From assembly GCA_029004715.1 (NCBI GenBank), contig JAQVYX010000001.1, positions 1 through 64,000 on the forward strand: DNA of 64,000 nt, written 5' to 3'. The notes below the pieces were generated by a model that saw only the letters and a list, made by a program, of their open reading frames with translations, did no database searches and was not told the DNA's origin. A program made the position numbers and the translations under genes. Below are positions 40,518-51,643 of the stretch, piece by piece. Position 1 is the first letter of the stretch; every line of letters starts with the position of its first letter. Source of the DNA: Acidaminococcaceae bacterium. Its GTDB lineage: Bacteria > Bacillota > Negativicutes > Acidaminococcales > Acidaminococcaceae.

Positions 40518-41099
40518 TTATTTACCTGTACGTCCACGTTTAGTAAAAGGTATTTTTTTCGCACATAATGGGCAATCTTCCTCTTTAAAGGTTTCGACAT
40601 TCAAATGGAGTAGAGCCTCTGTACGCATACCAAAGTCCACTTTACCGCCGCTTCTATCTACTAAAAGGCCTACACCTACAGGAATACCACCCTGTTCTTT
40701 TACTGCATTTAAGACTTCAAATACACTACCACCGGTAGTAACAATATCCTCTACTACTAAAACTCTTGTTCCCAGCTCAATATGAAACCCTCTTTTGAAA
40801 ACCATTTTGCCATTTTCCCGTTCGGTAAAAATAGCTCTTGTACCCAAATTTTTGCCAACTTCATGCGCAAGTAAAATGCCTCCGGTCATAGGCCCTACTA
40901 CTAATTCAACCTTGTCATTGACATACCGCGCAGCTAATTCCTTACATAAAGCTTCCGTGTATTTTGGATGTTGTAAAACGTTAAATTTTTCAACATACAT
41001 AGGGCTGTGCAAACCTGAGGTCAAGAGAAAATGACCATGTAGTACAGCCTGTGTTTTTTCTAGCATTTGCATTACTTCTTGTTCATTCATTACCGACAC
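40518..41099 (-). CDS. pyrE: Orotate phosphoribosyltransferase
   Basis: LLTSGLHSPMYVEKFNVLQHPKYTEALCKELA; RVLVVEDIVTTGGSVFEVLNAV. Confidence 0.95.
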   Translation of the reverse strand: MSVMNEQEVMQMLEKTQAVLHGHFLLTSGLHSPMYVEKFNVLQHPKYTEALCKELAARYVNDKVELVVGPMTGGILLAHEVGKNLGTRAIFTERENGKMVFKRGFHIELGTRVLVVEDIVTTGGSVFEVLNAVKEQGGIPVGVGLLVDRSGGKVDFGMRTEALLHLNVETFKEEDCPLCAKKIPFTKRGRTGK

Positions 41100-41808
41100 C
41101 TCTTATTTCCGCTATTATATTTTGGGCGGCCATTATTTTATCTTCTGCTTGTGTTATTGGTCGGCCAACCACTATATGAGTTGAACCATTTTTCATAGCC
41201 CACATAGGGGTAGCAATCCTACTCTGGTCATTTAGTGCCGTACCTGCCGGACGCACACCAGGAGTTACGATTAAGAATTCTTCACCACAAGCCTTACGAA
41301 TAGCCAAAGCTTCTTGAGGCGATGCTACTACGCCGTCCATTCCTGATTTTTTAGCTAGTTTAGCTAAATCCACAACCTGTTCGGCTATTGGTTTCGCATA
41401 ATTAAGCTCAGACCACTGCACATTGTTCATGCTGGTCAAAACAGTAACAGCGATAATTTTGGGTGCTTTTTTACCTAATTTGGCAGCAGTATCTTTAACT
41501 GCAGTTACGGCTGCTTTCATCATTTCTCCGCCACCTACAGCATGTACATTCATCATGTCCGCTCCTAAGACGGTCAGCACTGATAAGCTCTTAGCCACCG
41601 TATTGGGAATATCTTGTAATTTTAAATCAAGGAAAACATGTTTTCCCTGATTCTTCAAAAAGGTAATCATAGAAGCACCGGCAGCATAATATAATTCCAT
41701 ACCAACTTTGTAATAACTAACGCTATCACCCAATTCTAAAACTACCTTTACAGCTTCCTCCATTGTCGGAAAATCCAGTGCAACAATTAAACGCTTATCA
41801 CTTTTCAT
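41083..41808 (-). CDS. pyrF: Orotidine 5'-phosphate decarboxylase
   Basis: LIVALDFPTMEEAVKVVLELGDSVSYYKVGMELYYAAG; VFLDLKLQDIPNTVAKS. Confidence 0.97.
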   Translation of the reverse strand: MKSDKRLIVALDFPTMEEAVKVVLELGDSVSYYKVGMELYYAAGASMITFLKNQGKHVFLDLKLQDIPNTVAKSLSVLTVLGADMMNVHAVGGGEMMKAAVTAVKDTAAKLGKKAPKIIAVTVLTSMNNVQWSELNYAKPIAEQVVDLAKLAKKSGMDGVVASPQEALAIRKACGEEFLIVTPGVRPAGTALNDQSRIATPMWAMKNGSTHIVVGRPITQAEDKIMAAQNIIAEIRGVGNE

Positions 41809-41829
41809 TCTACACCTCTTTTGGCTTAA

Positions 41830-42762
41830 TTAACGATTAGGCAACGCTTTACCAATCATATCATGAATATTACTAATACCCTTTGCATCCATATACTCTA
41901 TAATGCCATGACTAATAGTTTCCGCTAATCTCGGATCACAAAAATTACCTGTCCCGACTGCAATCGCACTTGCTCCTGCCAAAAGGAACTCAATAGCATC
42001 AGCAGCGCACATAATGCCGCCCATGCCAATAATAGGTATTTGCACCGCTTGAGCCACTTGGTAAACCATTCGCACTGCTACAGGTCGTACGGCTGGACCA
42101 GAAAGCCCTCCCATAACGTTACCTAAGATTGGTTTTTGTTTATTTATATCTATTTTCATGCCCAAAAGTGTATTAATAAGAGAAACAGCATCACTGCCTG
42201 CCTTTTCTACTGCCAATGCTATTTCCACTATATCTGTTACATTAGGAGAAAGTTTCGTTATAACAGGTTTTGAAGTATTGGCTTTTACAGCTTCGACAAC
42301 CTGCACAGCGCTGATCGCACAAGTACCAAAAGCCAATCCTCCCTGCTTGACATTGGGACAAGAAATATTGATTTCGATAGCATCAACACCCTCAACATCC
42401 AGTTTTTTTGCAAGCTCGCCATATTCTTCCGGAGTATTACCGGCAATATTTACTATTATTGGCACATTTATCATTTTTAATTTTGGTAGCGTTTCCTGTA
42501 AAAAATATTCTGCTCCCGGATTTTCTAGTCCAACGCAATTAAGCATTCCGGCCGGTGTTTCTACAGCCCGCTGTCCTTTGTTACCTGCTCGTGGTTCTAA
42601 TGTGGTTCCTTTAACAGTTACTGCTCCAACTTTTTCCAAATCCAAAAAATCTTGAAATTCTAAACCAAAACCAAATGTTCCCGAAGCTGTCGTTACCGGT
42701 GTTAGCATCTTAAGACCACCAATATTTACAGCCAAACGGTTGTCATACAAGTTTTTTACCAT
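41830..42762 (-). CDS. pyrD: Dihydroorotate dehydrogenase, catalytic subunit (class 1B)
   Basis: [61 protein letters not shown]; start moved to 42762 because the ORF-track N-terminus overlaps pyrK. Confidence 0.96.
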   Translation of the reverse strand: MVKNLYDNRLAVNIGGLKMLTPVTTASGTFGFGLEFQDFLDLEKVGAVTVKGTTLEPRAGNKGQRAVETPAGMLNCVGLENPGAEYFLQETLPKLKMINVPIIVNIAGNTPEEYGELAKKLDVEGVDAIEINISCPNVKQGGLAFGTCAISAVQVVEAVKANTSKPVITKLSPNVTDIVEIALAVEKAGSDAVSLINTLLGMKIDINKQKPILGNVMGGLSGPAVRPVAVRMVYQVAQAVQIPIIGMGGIMCAADAIEFLLAGASAIAVGTGNFCDPRLAETISHGIIEYMDAKGISNIHDMIGKALPNR

Positions 42763-43538
42763 TCTTCTACCTCCGTAGACCAAAATACCGGTCCATCGGT
42801 ACAAACTTTCAAACGTTTTCCTACCCCGCCACAAGAACACGACAAACATGCGCCCAAACCACAGGCCATATATTTTTCTAAAGAAACCTGGCAAGGAATG
42901 CCTGCCGTTTCCACAACCTTTGCTACAGCCTGCATCATAGGTACAGGACCACAAACATATACGCAGTCATATTTACCGCTTTTAAGCAATTGTGGTAAAA
43001 CAGCATTTACTGTTCCTTTAGTGCCTTGACTGCCATCATCGGTAGTTATATGCATAATGTTTACTTTATCACTAAATAACTCCGTCCAAAAAAGTTCTTT
43101 GGCCGTTCTGCCCCCCATAACTATTTCCACGCTATCCTTAGAAAAACTTTGTGCTAAATACACTAAAGGTGCCAGTCCTAATCCTCCGCCTACTAATAGT
43201 GGCCTCTTAGCATTCAAACTAAAACCATGGCCCAAAGGGCCAATAATATTTATAAAATCATTGTTACAAATATTAGCTAAAATCTTAGTCGCTTCTCCCA
43301 TGATACGATAAATCATAGTAAAAGTACCCTTTTCTCGGTTGACCTCTGCAACGCCAAAAGGACGGCGCAAAAGCGGCGCCGCCTGTTTGGATACCTGAAC
43401 GTTTACGAACTGGCCAGGTTGTGCTATACATGCTATGTCAGGAGCAAATACCTCAATAAGTTTTACATCTTCAGATAAAACTATCTGGCACACCACTTTA
43501 GCATCCACCATTGTTTTTGACAATTTTATCACTCCCAC
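42756..43538 (-). CDS. pyrK: Dihydroorotate dehydrogenase electron-transfer subunit
   Basis: [53 protein letters not shown]. Confidence 0.95.
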   Translation of the reverse strand: MGVIKLSKTMVDAKVVCQIVLSEDVKLIEVFAPDIACIAQPGQFVNVQVSKQAAPLLRRPFGVAEVNREKGTFTMIYRIMGEATKILANICNNDFINIIGPLGHGFSLNAKRPLLVGGGLGLAPLVYLAQSFSKDSVEIVMGGRTAKELFWTELFSDKVNIMHITTDDGSQGTKGTVNAVLPQLLKSGKYDCVYVCGPVPMMQAVAKVVETAGIPCQVSLEKYMACGLGACLSCSCGGVGKRLKVCTDGPVFWSTEVEEW

Positions 43539-46500
43539 GTCAAGTCTTGTAAAGCGATGGTGCTAACCATACGACGACGGCGCATAGCGCTCATAACATG
43601 TTGCAACTCTCTAGCCGTATCCATTGATGTCAGACAAGGGATTGCATGTTCTACGGTAGAGCGGCGGATACGGAAACCATCTCTAGCTGCATCACGGCCA
43701 TGGGTCAAAGTGTTAATAACCATGGCTATTTTTCCGTCTTTAATATCATCCAACAAGTTAGGAGTCCCTTCGCTAACCTTTACAGCTTCTGTAACTTGAA
43801 TACCTTTTTCCTTTAAATATTGTGCGGTACCACTGGTTGCCAGAACTTCATAACCCAAATCCACAAACCCTGCAGCTATTTCTGCTGCTTCCGGTTTATC
43901 CATATCAGCTACAGTAATAAGAATTGCACCTTCTGCCGGTACATTCATACCTGCAGCTATACAAGCCTTATACAAAGCTCTGGAATATTGATAATCAATG
44001 CACATTACTTCACCTGTAGATTTCATTTCAGGTCCTAAGGTAATATCAACATCTGTCATTTTGTTAAAAGAAAATACCGGGGCTTTTACAGCACAGTAAT
44101 CAGGGAAAAGCTGCAATCCAGGTTTAAATCCTTGTTCTTTTATGCTATGTCCCATAGCACACTTAGTAGCAACATCTACCATGGAGATGCCGGTAACCTT
44201 ACTCAAGAAAGGAACAGTTCTACTAGAACGCGGATTAACCTCGATAACGAAGACATTACCTTCACGAACAATATATTGAATATTTATCATCCCGTGGACC
44301 TCTAAGCCCAAGGCTAACTTATCAGTATAGTCAATAATCGTTTTTATAACATGCTCGCTTAAATTGCGTGGTGGATATACGGCAATACTGTCACCGGAAT
44401 GAACACCGGCTCTTTCCACATGTTCCATGATGCCAGGAATAAGAACGTCTACGCCATCACAAATCGCATCTACTTCAACTTCTGTCCCCATTAAATAATG
44501 ATCAACTAACACCGGATGTTCCAGTGACGCTTTAACAGCGCTAGTCATATAGTACTTAAGCTCTTCATCATTATAGACAATTTCCATAGCGCGCCCACCT
44601 AACACATATGAAGGACGAACCATAACAGGATAGCCTACTTCATTCGCAGCTTTAATAGCACCGGGAGTATCAAATACCGTATGACCTTTAGGGCGAGGAA
44701 TATTAACCTCTGTCAAAAGTTCATCAAAACGTTCTCTATCTTCTGCTTTATCTATACTGTCTACACTTGAACCCATAATCTTTATTCCACATTTAGCCAG
44801 TGGCCCTGCCAAATTAATAGCAGTTTGTCCACCAAATTGCACAATTACTCCTTCAGGTTGTTCTCTATCAATAACATTTAGAACATCTTCTAAAGTTAAA
44901 GGTTCAAAATACAAGCGGTCGGAAGTATCAAAATCCGTACTTACTGTTTCCGGATTATTATTAATAATAATTGTCTCATAGCCTAGCTCTTTCAAAGCCC
45001 ATACAGAATGTACGGAGCAATAGTCAAACTCAACCCCTTGACCTATACGAATAGGTCCTGAACCTAGCACAATGATTTTTTGACGCTCAGAATCAACCAC
45101 CTCATCTTCACTGCCATAGGTTGAGTAATAATATGGTGTTTCTGCTGCAAATTCTGCCGCGCAAGTGTCGACCATTTTATAGGTCGGAATAATATTCCAT
45201 TCCTTACGCATCTTGCGGATTTCTAAATCTTTTTTTCCTAAATAAGCACCAATTGTAACATCAGCAAAACCCATTTTCTTAGCACGACGCATAAGGTCTA
45301 CGTCCATAGGTCCTTTTTTAATTAACACTTCCATGTCTACAATATTATGCAGCTTACGCAAGAAGAAACGATCTATCTTAGTTATTTGGTGAATGTCTTC
45401 TAAAGACTTACCTCGACGGAAAGCCTCCGCAATAACGAAAAAACGTTCATCGTCCACATTTTTTATCTTAGCAAAAACGTCTTCATCTGTTAGTGGTTTT
45501 AATTCCGGCATTTCCAAATGAATAAGACCAATTTCTAAAGAACGTACGGCCTTCAAAATAGCAGCTTCCATATTGCGTTCAATAGCCATAACCTCTCCGG
45601 TAGCTTTCATCTGTGTACCTAAAGTACGATCTGCATTAACAAACTTATCAAACGGCCAGCGCGGAATTTTAAGTACTACATAATCAAGAGTAGGTTCAAA
45701 ACAAGCCGTCGTTTTTTTAGTAACAGCATTTTCTATTTCGTCTAAGTTATACCCAACAGCAATCTTGCTGGCCACTTTAGCAATAGGATAACCTGTAGCC
45801 TTAGATGCTAAAGCAGATGAACGGCTGACACGAGGATTTACCTCTATTACAATATATTTTTCAGAATCAGGATCCAAAGCATATTGCACATTGCAACCAC
45901 CTTCAACCCCTAACTCACGAACTATATCTATAGCGGCTGTACGCAGCATTTGCACTTCTCTGTCACTTAAAGTTTGACAAGGTGCTACTACAATACTGTC
46001 ACCGGTATGTATGCCTACTGGGTCCAAATTTTCCATATTACACACAGTAATGCAGTTGTCTGCAGCATCACGTATTACTTCATACTCTATCTCTTTCCAA
46101 CCGGCGACACTGCGTTCAATAAGTGCTTGCCCAATAAGACTGTATTTCAAACCTTTATTAGTAATATCATCTAACTCATCATCATTATTGGCAATACCGC
46201 CGCCAGTTCCTCCAAGTGTATAGGCAGGACGTACTATGAGAGGATATCCTACTTTTTTTGCAAATTCTTTCGCTGCCGAAACAGTTTCTACAATTGCACT
46301 TTCAGGAATTGGCTGATGAAGTTTTTCCATTGTTTCTTTAAATAACTCACGGTCTTCAGCCTTTTTAATACTTGCAATTTGTGTCCCCAAAAGTTCAACA
46401 TTGTATTCGGCCAATATTCCTTTTTCATATAACTCCATAGCCATATTTAACCCCACTTGACCACCTAAGGTAGCAAGCATAGAATCCGGACGTTCACGTT

Positions 46501-46735
46501 TGATAACGCTCTCCAAAAATTCTGCATTAATAGGTTCAATATATACGCGGTCTGCAATATGAATATCAGTCATAATGGTAGCAGGATTACTATTTACTAA
46601 AACAACCTCCAAGCCCTCTTCCTTCAATGAGCGACATGCTTGGGTTCCTGCATAATCGAATTCGGCTGCTTGTCCTATGATAATAGGACCTGAGCCGATA
46701 ACTATTACTTTTTTTATACTGGCCTTTTTCGGCAT
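43529..46735 (-). CDS. carB: Carbamoyl-phosphate synthase large subunit
   Basis: 1068 aa; [34 protein letters not shown]. Confidence 0.98.
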   Translation of the reverse strand: MPKKASIKKVIVIGSGPIIIGQAAEFDYAGTQACRSLKEEGLEVVLVNSNPATIMTDIHIADRVYIEPINAEFLESVIKRERPDSMLATLGGQVGLNMAMELYEKGILAEYNVELLGTQIASIKKAEDRELFKETMEKLHQPIPESAIVETVSAAKEFAKKVGYPLIVRPAYTLGGTGGGIANNDDELDDITNKGLKYSLIGQALIERSVAGWKEIEYEVIRDAADNCITVCNMENLDPVGIHTGDSIVVAPCQTLSDREVQMLRTAAIDIVRELGVEGGCNVQYALDPDSEKYIVIEVNPRVSRSSALASKATGYPIAKVASKIAVGYNLDEIENAVTKKTTACFEPTLDYVVLKIPRWPFDKFVNADRTLGTQMKATGEVMAIERNMEAAILKAVRSLEIGLIHLEMPELKPLTDEDVFAKIKNVDDERFFVIAEAFRRGKSLEDIHQITKIDRFFLRKLHNIVDMEVLIKKGPMDVDLMRRAKKMGFADVTIGAYLGKKDLEIRKMRKEWNIIPTYKMVDTCAAEFAAETPYYYSTYGSEDEVVDSERQKIIVLGSGPIRIGQGVEFDYCSVHSVWALKELGYETIIINNNPETVSTDFDTSDRLYFEPLTLEDVLNVIDREQPEGVIVQFGGQTAINLAGPLAKCGIKIMGSSVDSIDKAEDRERFDELLTEVNIPRPKGHTVFDTPGAIKAANEVGYPVMVRPSYVLGGRAMEIVYNDEELKYYMTSAVKASLEHPVLVDHYLMGTEVEVDAICDGVDVLIPGIMEHVERAGVHSGDSIAVYPPRNLSEHVIKTIIDYTDKLALGLEVHGMINIQYIVREGNVFVIEVNPRSSRTVPFLSKVTGISMVDVATKCAMGHSIKEQGFKPGLQLFPDYCAVKAPVFSFNKMTDVDITLGPEMKSTGEVMCIDYQYSRALYKACIAAGMNVPAEGAILITVADMDKPEAAEIAAGFVDLGYEVLATSGTAQYLKEKGIQVTEAVKVSEGTPNLLDDIKDGKIAMVINTLTHGRDAARDGFRIRRSTVEHAIPCLTSMDTARELQHVMSAMRRRRMVSTIALQDLTWE

Positions 46736-46736
46736 T

Positions 46737-47807
46737 TTAGCAGCCCCCCATCATTTTTACAAACCGTTTGAATAAATATTCATGACCTGAAGGCCCCGGA
46801 GATGCTTCCGGATGATATTGCACACTAAAACTAGGATGATCGAGATATTTGAGACCCTCAATCGTCCCATCATTTAATGATAGATTAGTTATCTCTACAT
46901 TAATTCCTTTAAGAGAAGCTTCATCTACCATAAACCCATGATTTTGCGAAGAAATTACAACTTTATTTTCCACCAGATCTTTAACCGGTTGGTTAATACC
47001 ACGATGGCCAAAAAGCATTTTCTTGGTCTTGGCCCCATTAGCCAAACTCATAACTTGGTGACCCATGCAAATACCAAAAATCGGTTTTTTCCCCATCATT
47101 TTCTTTATGTTAGCAATTTCAATTTGTAAATCTTCCGGATCTCCCGGCCCATTGGATAAAAATATACCATCAGGCTGCACTGCCAATACATTTTCTGCAG
47201 ATGTTTCCGCAGGAAATACCGTTAGACGACAGTCAAATTTCATTAAAGATTTTAAAATATTGCGTTTAATACCATAATCTAATACAGCAACATGATATTT
47301 GCCTTCACCCATGGTGTAAATCTCTGGGGTGGTAACCTTTGCTACTTGGTCATGCACTTCAGGCGTAGCCAAAAGCTTGTCAATCTCTTCTTGTGGCATA
47401 TCACTTGGCACAATAACTCCCTGCAATGTACCATAGGAACGAATCTTACGCGTAATAGCACGCGTGTCTACTCCTACTAAGACCGGTACCTTCATGCGCT
47501 CTAAGAAATCCGGTAGTGTTTCTTCACTGCGCCAATTACTTGGTTCGTCACACAATTCGCTAACAATAAAGCCTTGATACCAGCACTTATCTGATTGATC
47601 AAAAAGTTTGCAGCAACCATAATTACCCACTAATGGATAGGTCATAACTACGATTTGATCACAAAAAGATGGATCTGTTAAAGTTTCTTGGTAACCACTC
47701 ATACCCGTAGTGAAAACTACTTCGCCTACGGCATTGCGATTGCCATACAAATCTCCTTCATAGACGCTGCCGTCTTTTAAGACCAATTTACCTTTTACCT
47801 TGCACAT
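46737..47807 (-). CDS. carA: Carbamoyl-phosphate synthase small subunit
   Basis: [48 protein letters not shown]. Confidence 0.98.
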   Translation of the reverse strand: MCKVKGKLVLKDGSVYEGDLYGNRNAVGEVVFTTGMSGYQETLTDPSFCDQIVVMTYPLVGNYGCCKLFDQSDKCWYQGFIVSELCDEPSNWRSEETLPDFLERMKVPVLVGVDTRAITRKIRSYGTLQGVIVPSDMPQEEIDKLLATPEVHDQVAKVTTPEIYTMGEGKYHVAVLDYGIKRNILKSLMKFDCRLTVFPAETSAENVLAVQPDGIFLSNGPGDPEDLQIEIANIKKMMGKKPIFGICMGHQVMSLANGAKTKKMLFGHRGINQPVKDLVENKVVISSQNHGFMVDEASLKGINVEITNLSLNDGTIEGLKYLDHPSFSVQYHPEASPGPSGHEYLFKRFVKMMGGC

Positions 47808-49087
47808 ACTACACCATCTCTCATGACGAATTTACCTGCTACCATAGTCGCCACTGCTTTTCCTTTACATGCTTTTCCCTCATAAGGAGTAACCTTGCCT
47901 TTTGTATAAAAATTCATACTGTTGACTGTCCATTCCTTGTTGAGGTCGATTATAGTTATATCTGCATTTTTGCCGACTTTTAAACTTCCAGCATTTAATG
48001 CAAAAATATTCGCAGGTTCTGTACTCATTTTACCAACAATCTCGTTAATTGTGAAGAGGTTTGTTTGATAAAGTTCAGTTAAAATTACACCAATTGATGT
48101 TTCCAACCCACAAAACCCATTAGGAGCGTTCCTAAATTCCACATCTTTTTCTTCAGGAGCATGCGGGGCATGGTCAGTTACAATAGCATTGATAGTGCCA
48201 TCTTTCAAAGCGGCTCTCAACGCATCAACGTGATCTTGCGAGCGTAAAGGTGGAGAAACTCTAGTTGCCGTACTGTAATTAGCACATGCTTCATCAGTTA
48301 GAGTTAAATGATGAACTGTAACTTCACAAGTTATGTTAACGCCACGTTTTTTCGCTTGACGGACAATATCTACTGCCCCTTTGCTCGCAATATGAGCCAC
48401 ATGAACATGCGTTCCCGTATATTCGGAAATAATTGCATCTCTAGCTACCGCAATATCTTCAGAAATTGAAGGTATTCCCGGTACGCCAATACGAGCAGAA
48501 ACAACACCTTCATGCATATATCCTTCATTATTTAATTCAGTTTCAATATCGTGACAAATAAGAGCCTTATCAAAAGCAGATACATATTTTGCTGCTACCA
48601 TCATAGTATGAGCACTGTCCACGTAATGACCGTCATCAGAAAACGCTATCGCACCACTCATAGCCATGTCGCCCATTTCCGCTAGTTCTTTACCTTCTTG
48701 GCCTTTGGTAATAGCCCCAATAACCTCAACATGAACATAGCCTTCTTTGGCAGCTCTTTCCTTAATTCCACTAACAATTATGGAACTATCTACTACCGGC
48801 TTAGTATTAGGCATGCAGGCAATGCGTGTTATTCCTCCTGCAGCTGCTGCCTTAGTGCCTGAAACTATGTCTTCCTTCGCTTCTATCCCAGGTTCACGCA
48901 AATGTGTATGCAAATCAACGAATCCCGGCGCTACAACTAAACCCTTAGCGTCAAAAATTTCTTCTGCTTGTTCATTAATTTCTTTTTCCAAAGCTATTAT
49001 TACGCCATCTTCTACCATTAAATCCATAACCGCATCAAGATTTTGGCTAGGATCTACAATACGTCCGTGCTTAATTAGCGTTTTCAA
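47795..49087 (-). CDS. pyrC: Dihydroorotase
   Basis: APGFVDLHTHLREPGIEAKEDIVSGTKAAAAGGITRIACMPNT. Confidence 0.97.
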   Translation of the reverse strand: MKTLIKHGRIVDPSQNLDAVMDLMVEDGVIIALEKEINEQAEEIFDAKGLVVAPGFVDLHTHLREPGIEAKEDIVSGTKAAAAGGITRIACMPNTKPVVDSSIIVSGIKERAAKEGYVHVEVIGAITKGQEGKELAEMGDMAMSGAIAFSDDGHYVDSAHTMMVAAKYVSAFDKALICHDIETELNNEGYMHEGVVSARIGVPGIPSISEDIAVARDAIISEYTGTHVHVAHIASKGAVDIVRQAKKRGVNITCEVTVHHLTLTDEACANYSTATRVSPPLRSQDHVDALRAALKDGTINAIVTDHAPHAPEEKDVEFRNAPNGFCGLETSIGVILTELYQTNLFTINEIVGKMSTEPANIFALNAGSLKVGKNADITIIDLNKEWTVNSMNFYTKGKVTPYEGKACKGKAVATMVAGKFVMRDGVVCAR

Positions 49088-50033
49088 TTTGCTTACCTCC
49101 AGTCAACGTTAAGAATAGTAATGCCATACGTACGGCCACGCCATTTTGTACTTCTGTACGAATAGCTGCATTATCACAGTAACCAACTTCCCACGATATT
49201 TCTAAACCTCTGTTCATAGGACCTGGATGTAAAACCGTAACATCAGGTTTAGCTAGCTTTAATTTTTCTTCGTTGACACCAAAAATCCTCGCATATTCGC
49301 GGGGTGTAGGAAACAATCCTTTTTGTTGTCTTTCCAACTGAATTCTCAAAATATCCACTACGTCCGCGCCTTCCAAGGCTTCTTCAACACGCTTGTGAAC
49401 CGTAACCCCCAAAGCTTCTATGTCACGTGGCAATAAAGTCATGGGGCCAGCTACATGTACATCTGCGCCCAGTTTTGTCCAAGCAGCTATATTTGTGCGT
49501 GCTACTCTACTATATAAAACATCACCTATTATAGTCATCTTTAAATCTTTGAAATTCTTACCTTGCTCTCTAATAGTAAACATGTCTAAAAGGCCCTGTG
49601 TAGGATGTGCATGTGCACCATCACCGGCGTTAATTACAACCGGAGTTGCAACCTTAGCCGCATAGGCAGCTGCTCCTTCAAGTGGATGACGCATAACAAT
49701 GGCATCGCAAGCCATAGACTGCACTGTCAAAATCGTATCGCGCAAACATTCCCCTTTAGCTACACTAGAACTAGAAGCCGTTATGTTTACTACATCAGCT
49801 CCTAAATATTTACCTGCTAACTCAAAAGATGTCCTTGTTCTCGTACTATTCTCATAAAAAAGATTAATAATGGACTTACCTCTAAGAGATGGTACCTTCT
49901 TAATATCTCTTTTCATAATTTTTTTCATTTCTGTAGCAGTCTGCATGACTAGTTCATATTCTTCCACAGTCATTGAGTCTAAATCCAAAATATCCCTGCC
50001 TGACAGTGATGCTGTTGCTTTTGCCATTTTCAA
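49071..50033 (-). CDS. pyrB: Aspartate carbamoyltransferase
   Basis: LRGKSIINLFYENSTRTRTSFELAGKYLGADVVNI; HPTQGLLDMFTI. Confidence 0.98.
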   Translation of the reverse strand: MKMAKATASLSGRDILDLDSMTVEEYELVMQTATEMKKIMKRDIKKVPSLRGKSIINLFYENSTRTRTSFELAGKYLGADVVNITASSSSVAKGECLRDTILTVQSMACDAIVMRHPLEGAAAYAAKVATPVVINAGDGAHAHPTQGLLDMFTIREQGKNFKDLKMTIIGDVLYSRVARTNIAAWTKLGADVHVAGPMTLLPRDIEALGVTVHKRVEEALEGADVVDILRIQLERQQKGLFPTPREYARIFGVNEEKLKLAKPDVTVLHPGPMNRGLEISWEVGYCDNAAIRTEVQNGVAVRMALLFLTLTGGKQIENAN

Positions 50034-50053
50034 ACCCCCAATTCATTTTTCAT

Positions 50054-50240
50054 AAAAAAATACCCATTGCGTCAGCAATGGGTAGAGTTATAACATGTTT
50101 ATGCTTGTTATAACACTCTTGCTGATTTCGCAGAATCACTTAAAGATGTGTTGTATAACAAATAAAGCCTTCTTGCACATGTGGACAAGAAGGCTTTTAA
50201 GAGCTTTATAAAAGTTCCTTTCTTAGTCTCACAGGGCTAG
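50054..50240 (-). promoter_or_regulatory. pyr operon attenuator leader (PyrR-type)
   Basis: Minus strand AGCCCTGTGAGACT (50225-50238) resembles the PyrR-binding consensus ARUCCNGNGAGGYU; hairpin AAAGCCTTCTTG...CAAGAAGGCTTT (50164-50197); GTTATAACA...TGTTATAAC (50087-50114); terminator TACCCATTGCTGACGCAATGGGTATTTTTTT (50054-50083). Confidence 0.8.
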
Positions 50241-50338
50241 ATTAAAGGTAATATTTTGTTGTTAATATATTATCATTCTGACTATAAAATGTCAATTAAA
50301 AGTTCTTTTTTTAAACTTTAAACCCTTGCTTTTAAATT

Positions 50339-51640
50339 TTATTTATTACTAAAATGCAGTGCTAAGGTAACTAAAATACCTACGGCCTTAGGCAAACATT
50401 TTTCATTAAAATCGAAGGCCATATTGTGATGCCCTGCAGCCAATGTAGTTCCATACATCATATAATTTGCCTGTCCACCATTTTTTTGTACTCTGTCCAT
50501 AAAATAAGAACAATCTTCACTGGCTCCTAGGCTAATAAAAGGGACAACTAAGTCAAACTCTCCTGATTCACTAGCAATTTTATAAATTTCTTTGCCCATA
50601 TCCTCACTTAATTCGCAGGCAGGTGCTCCACCTACCTCCTTAGTTGTAACCTTAACATCATACATGGCAGCAGAAGCTGTAATCATACGCTTAGCTTCTT
50701 GCATCATAAAATCATTAATATCCGTATTAGCTCCGCGTGTTTCTAATTTAATTTCACCCACATCAGGTAAAACATTGCGTCCCGTACCTGCGTTTATAAC
50801 GCCTACATTTATGCGGGAAGCTCCTGCTCCGTGGCGCGAAATAGTGTGCAAGGAAATTGCCGCTTGGGCTGCTGCCAAAAGTGCATTCTTGCCTTGTTCA
50901 GGTGCCGCTCCTGCATGGCTGGAAACACCTGTAAAATGAGCGTCCAATTTGCTGGTAGCTAAAAAGCCTCCTGTCATACATACTAATTCATTATCTTTAT
51001 CAGCATTAAAACCAATGTGTCCTGATAAGAAATAATCCACATCATCGACAATACCGCTGGCTACCATTGCTCTAGCACCACGTACTCCCTCTTCCGCAGG
51101 TTGGAAGAAAAATTTAACGCAGCCGGACATTTCGTCTTTACGTTCAGCAATCAGTTTTGCTGTTGCCAACCCTACTGTTACATGTCCATCATGACCACAA
51201 GCATGCATACATCCGTCATGCTCTGACCGAAAATTTTCTGCCACCGGCCTATGCTTAGGATCAGTACTTTCCACCACTTCATTGGAATCCATGTCAAAAC
51301 GCAAGCCCAATATTTTGCCAGGTTTGGCAAAATGCATAACACCCATAACTCCTGTCTTGCCACCAGCCATCTTTGCTACCAAAGCAGGATCCGCACCTTC
51401 ACTAATTGCCCTATCCATACAGCTTTGTAAGACTTCTTTGCTTGGAACACCCATCATTTCTTTTTCATCCATAACTGCATCGCCCATATAAACTTCATAA
51501 CCCAAACGAGCTAACTCCGTAGCAACCATAGCTGCTGTGCGAAACTCCGTCCAAGCAGACTCAGGATGTCTATGCAAATCACGCCGACGTGCAGTTAATT
51601 CCTCTTGCATACCATATACTTCTTGCCAAATTTCTTTCAT
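50339..51640 (-). CDS. M20D amidohydrolase (AbgA/aminoacylase-like)
   Basis: RRRDLHRHPESAWTEFRTAAMVATELARLGYEV; HACGHDGHVTVGLATAKLI; FFFQPAEEGVRGARAMV. Confidence 0.9.
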   Translation of the reverse strand: MKEIWQEVYGMQEELTARRRDLHRHPESAWTEFRTAAMVATELARLGYEVYMGDAVMDEKEMMGVPSKEVLQSCMDRAISEGADPALVAKMAGGKTGVMGVMHFAKPGKILGLRFDMDSNEVVESTDPKHRPVAENFRSEHDGCMHACGHDGHVTVGLATAKLIAERKDEMSGCVKFFFQPAEEGVRGARAMVASGIVDDVDYFLSGHIGFNADKDNELVCMTGGFLATSKLDAHFTGVSSHAGAAPEQGKNALLAAAQAAISLHTISRHGAGASRINVGVINAGTGRNVLPDVGEIKLETRGANTDINDFMMQEAKRMITASAAMYDVKVTTKEVGGAPACELSEDMGKEIYKIASESGEFDLVVPFISLGASEDCSYFMDRVQKNGGQANYMMYGTTLAAGHHNMAFDFNEKCLPKAVGILVTLALHFSNK

Positions 51641-51643
51641 AAT

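Noticed and set aside
42763-42954. N-terminal extension of the pyrD ORF ([17 protein letters not shown]...)
   Set aside because: It overlaps pyrK in another frame; the true start is the [16 protein letters not shown] methionine at 42762.
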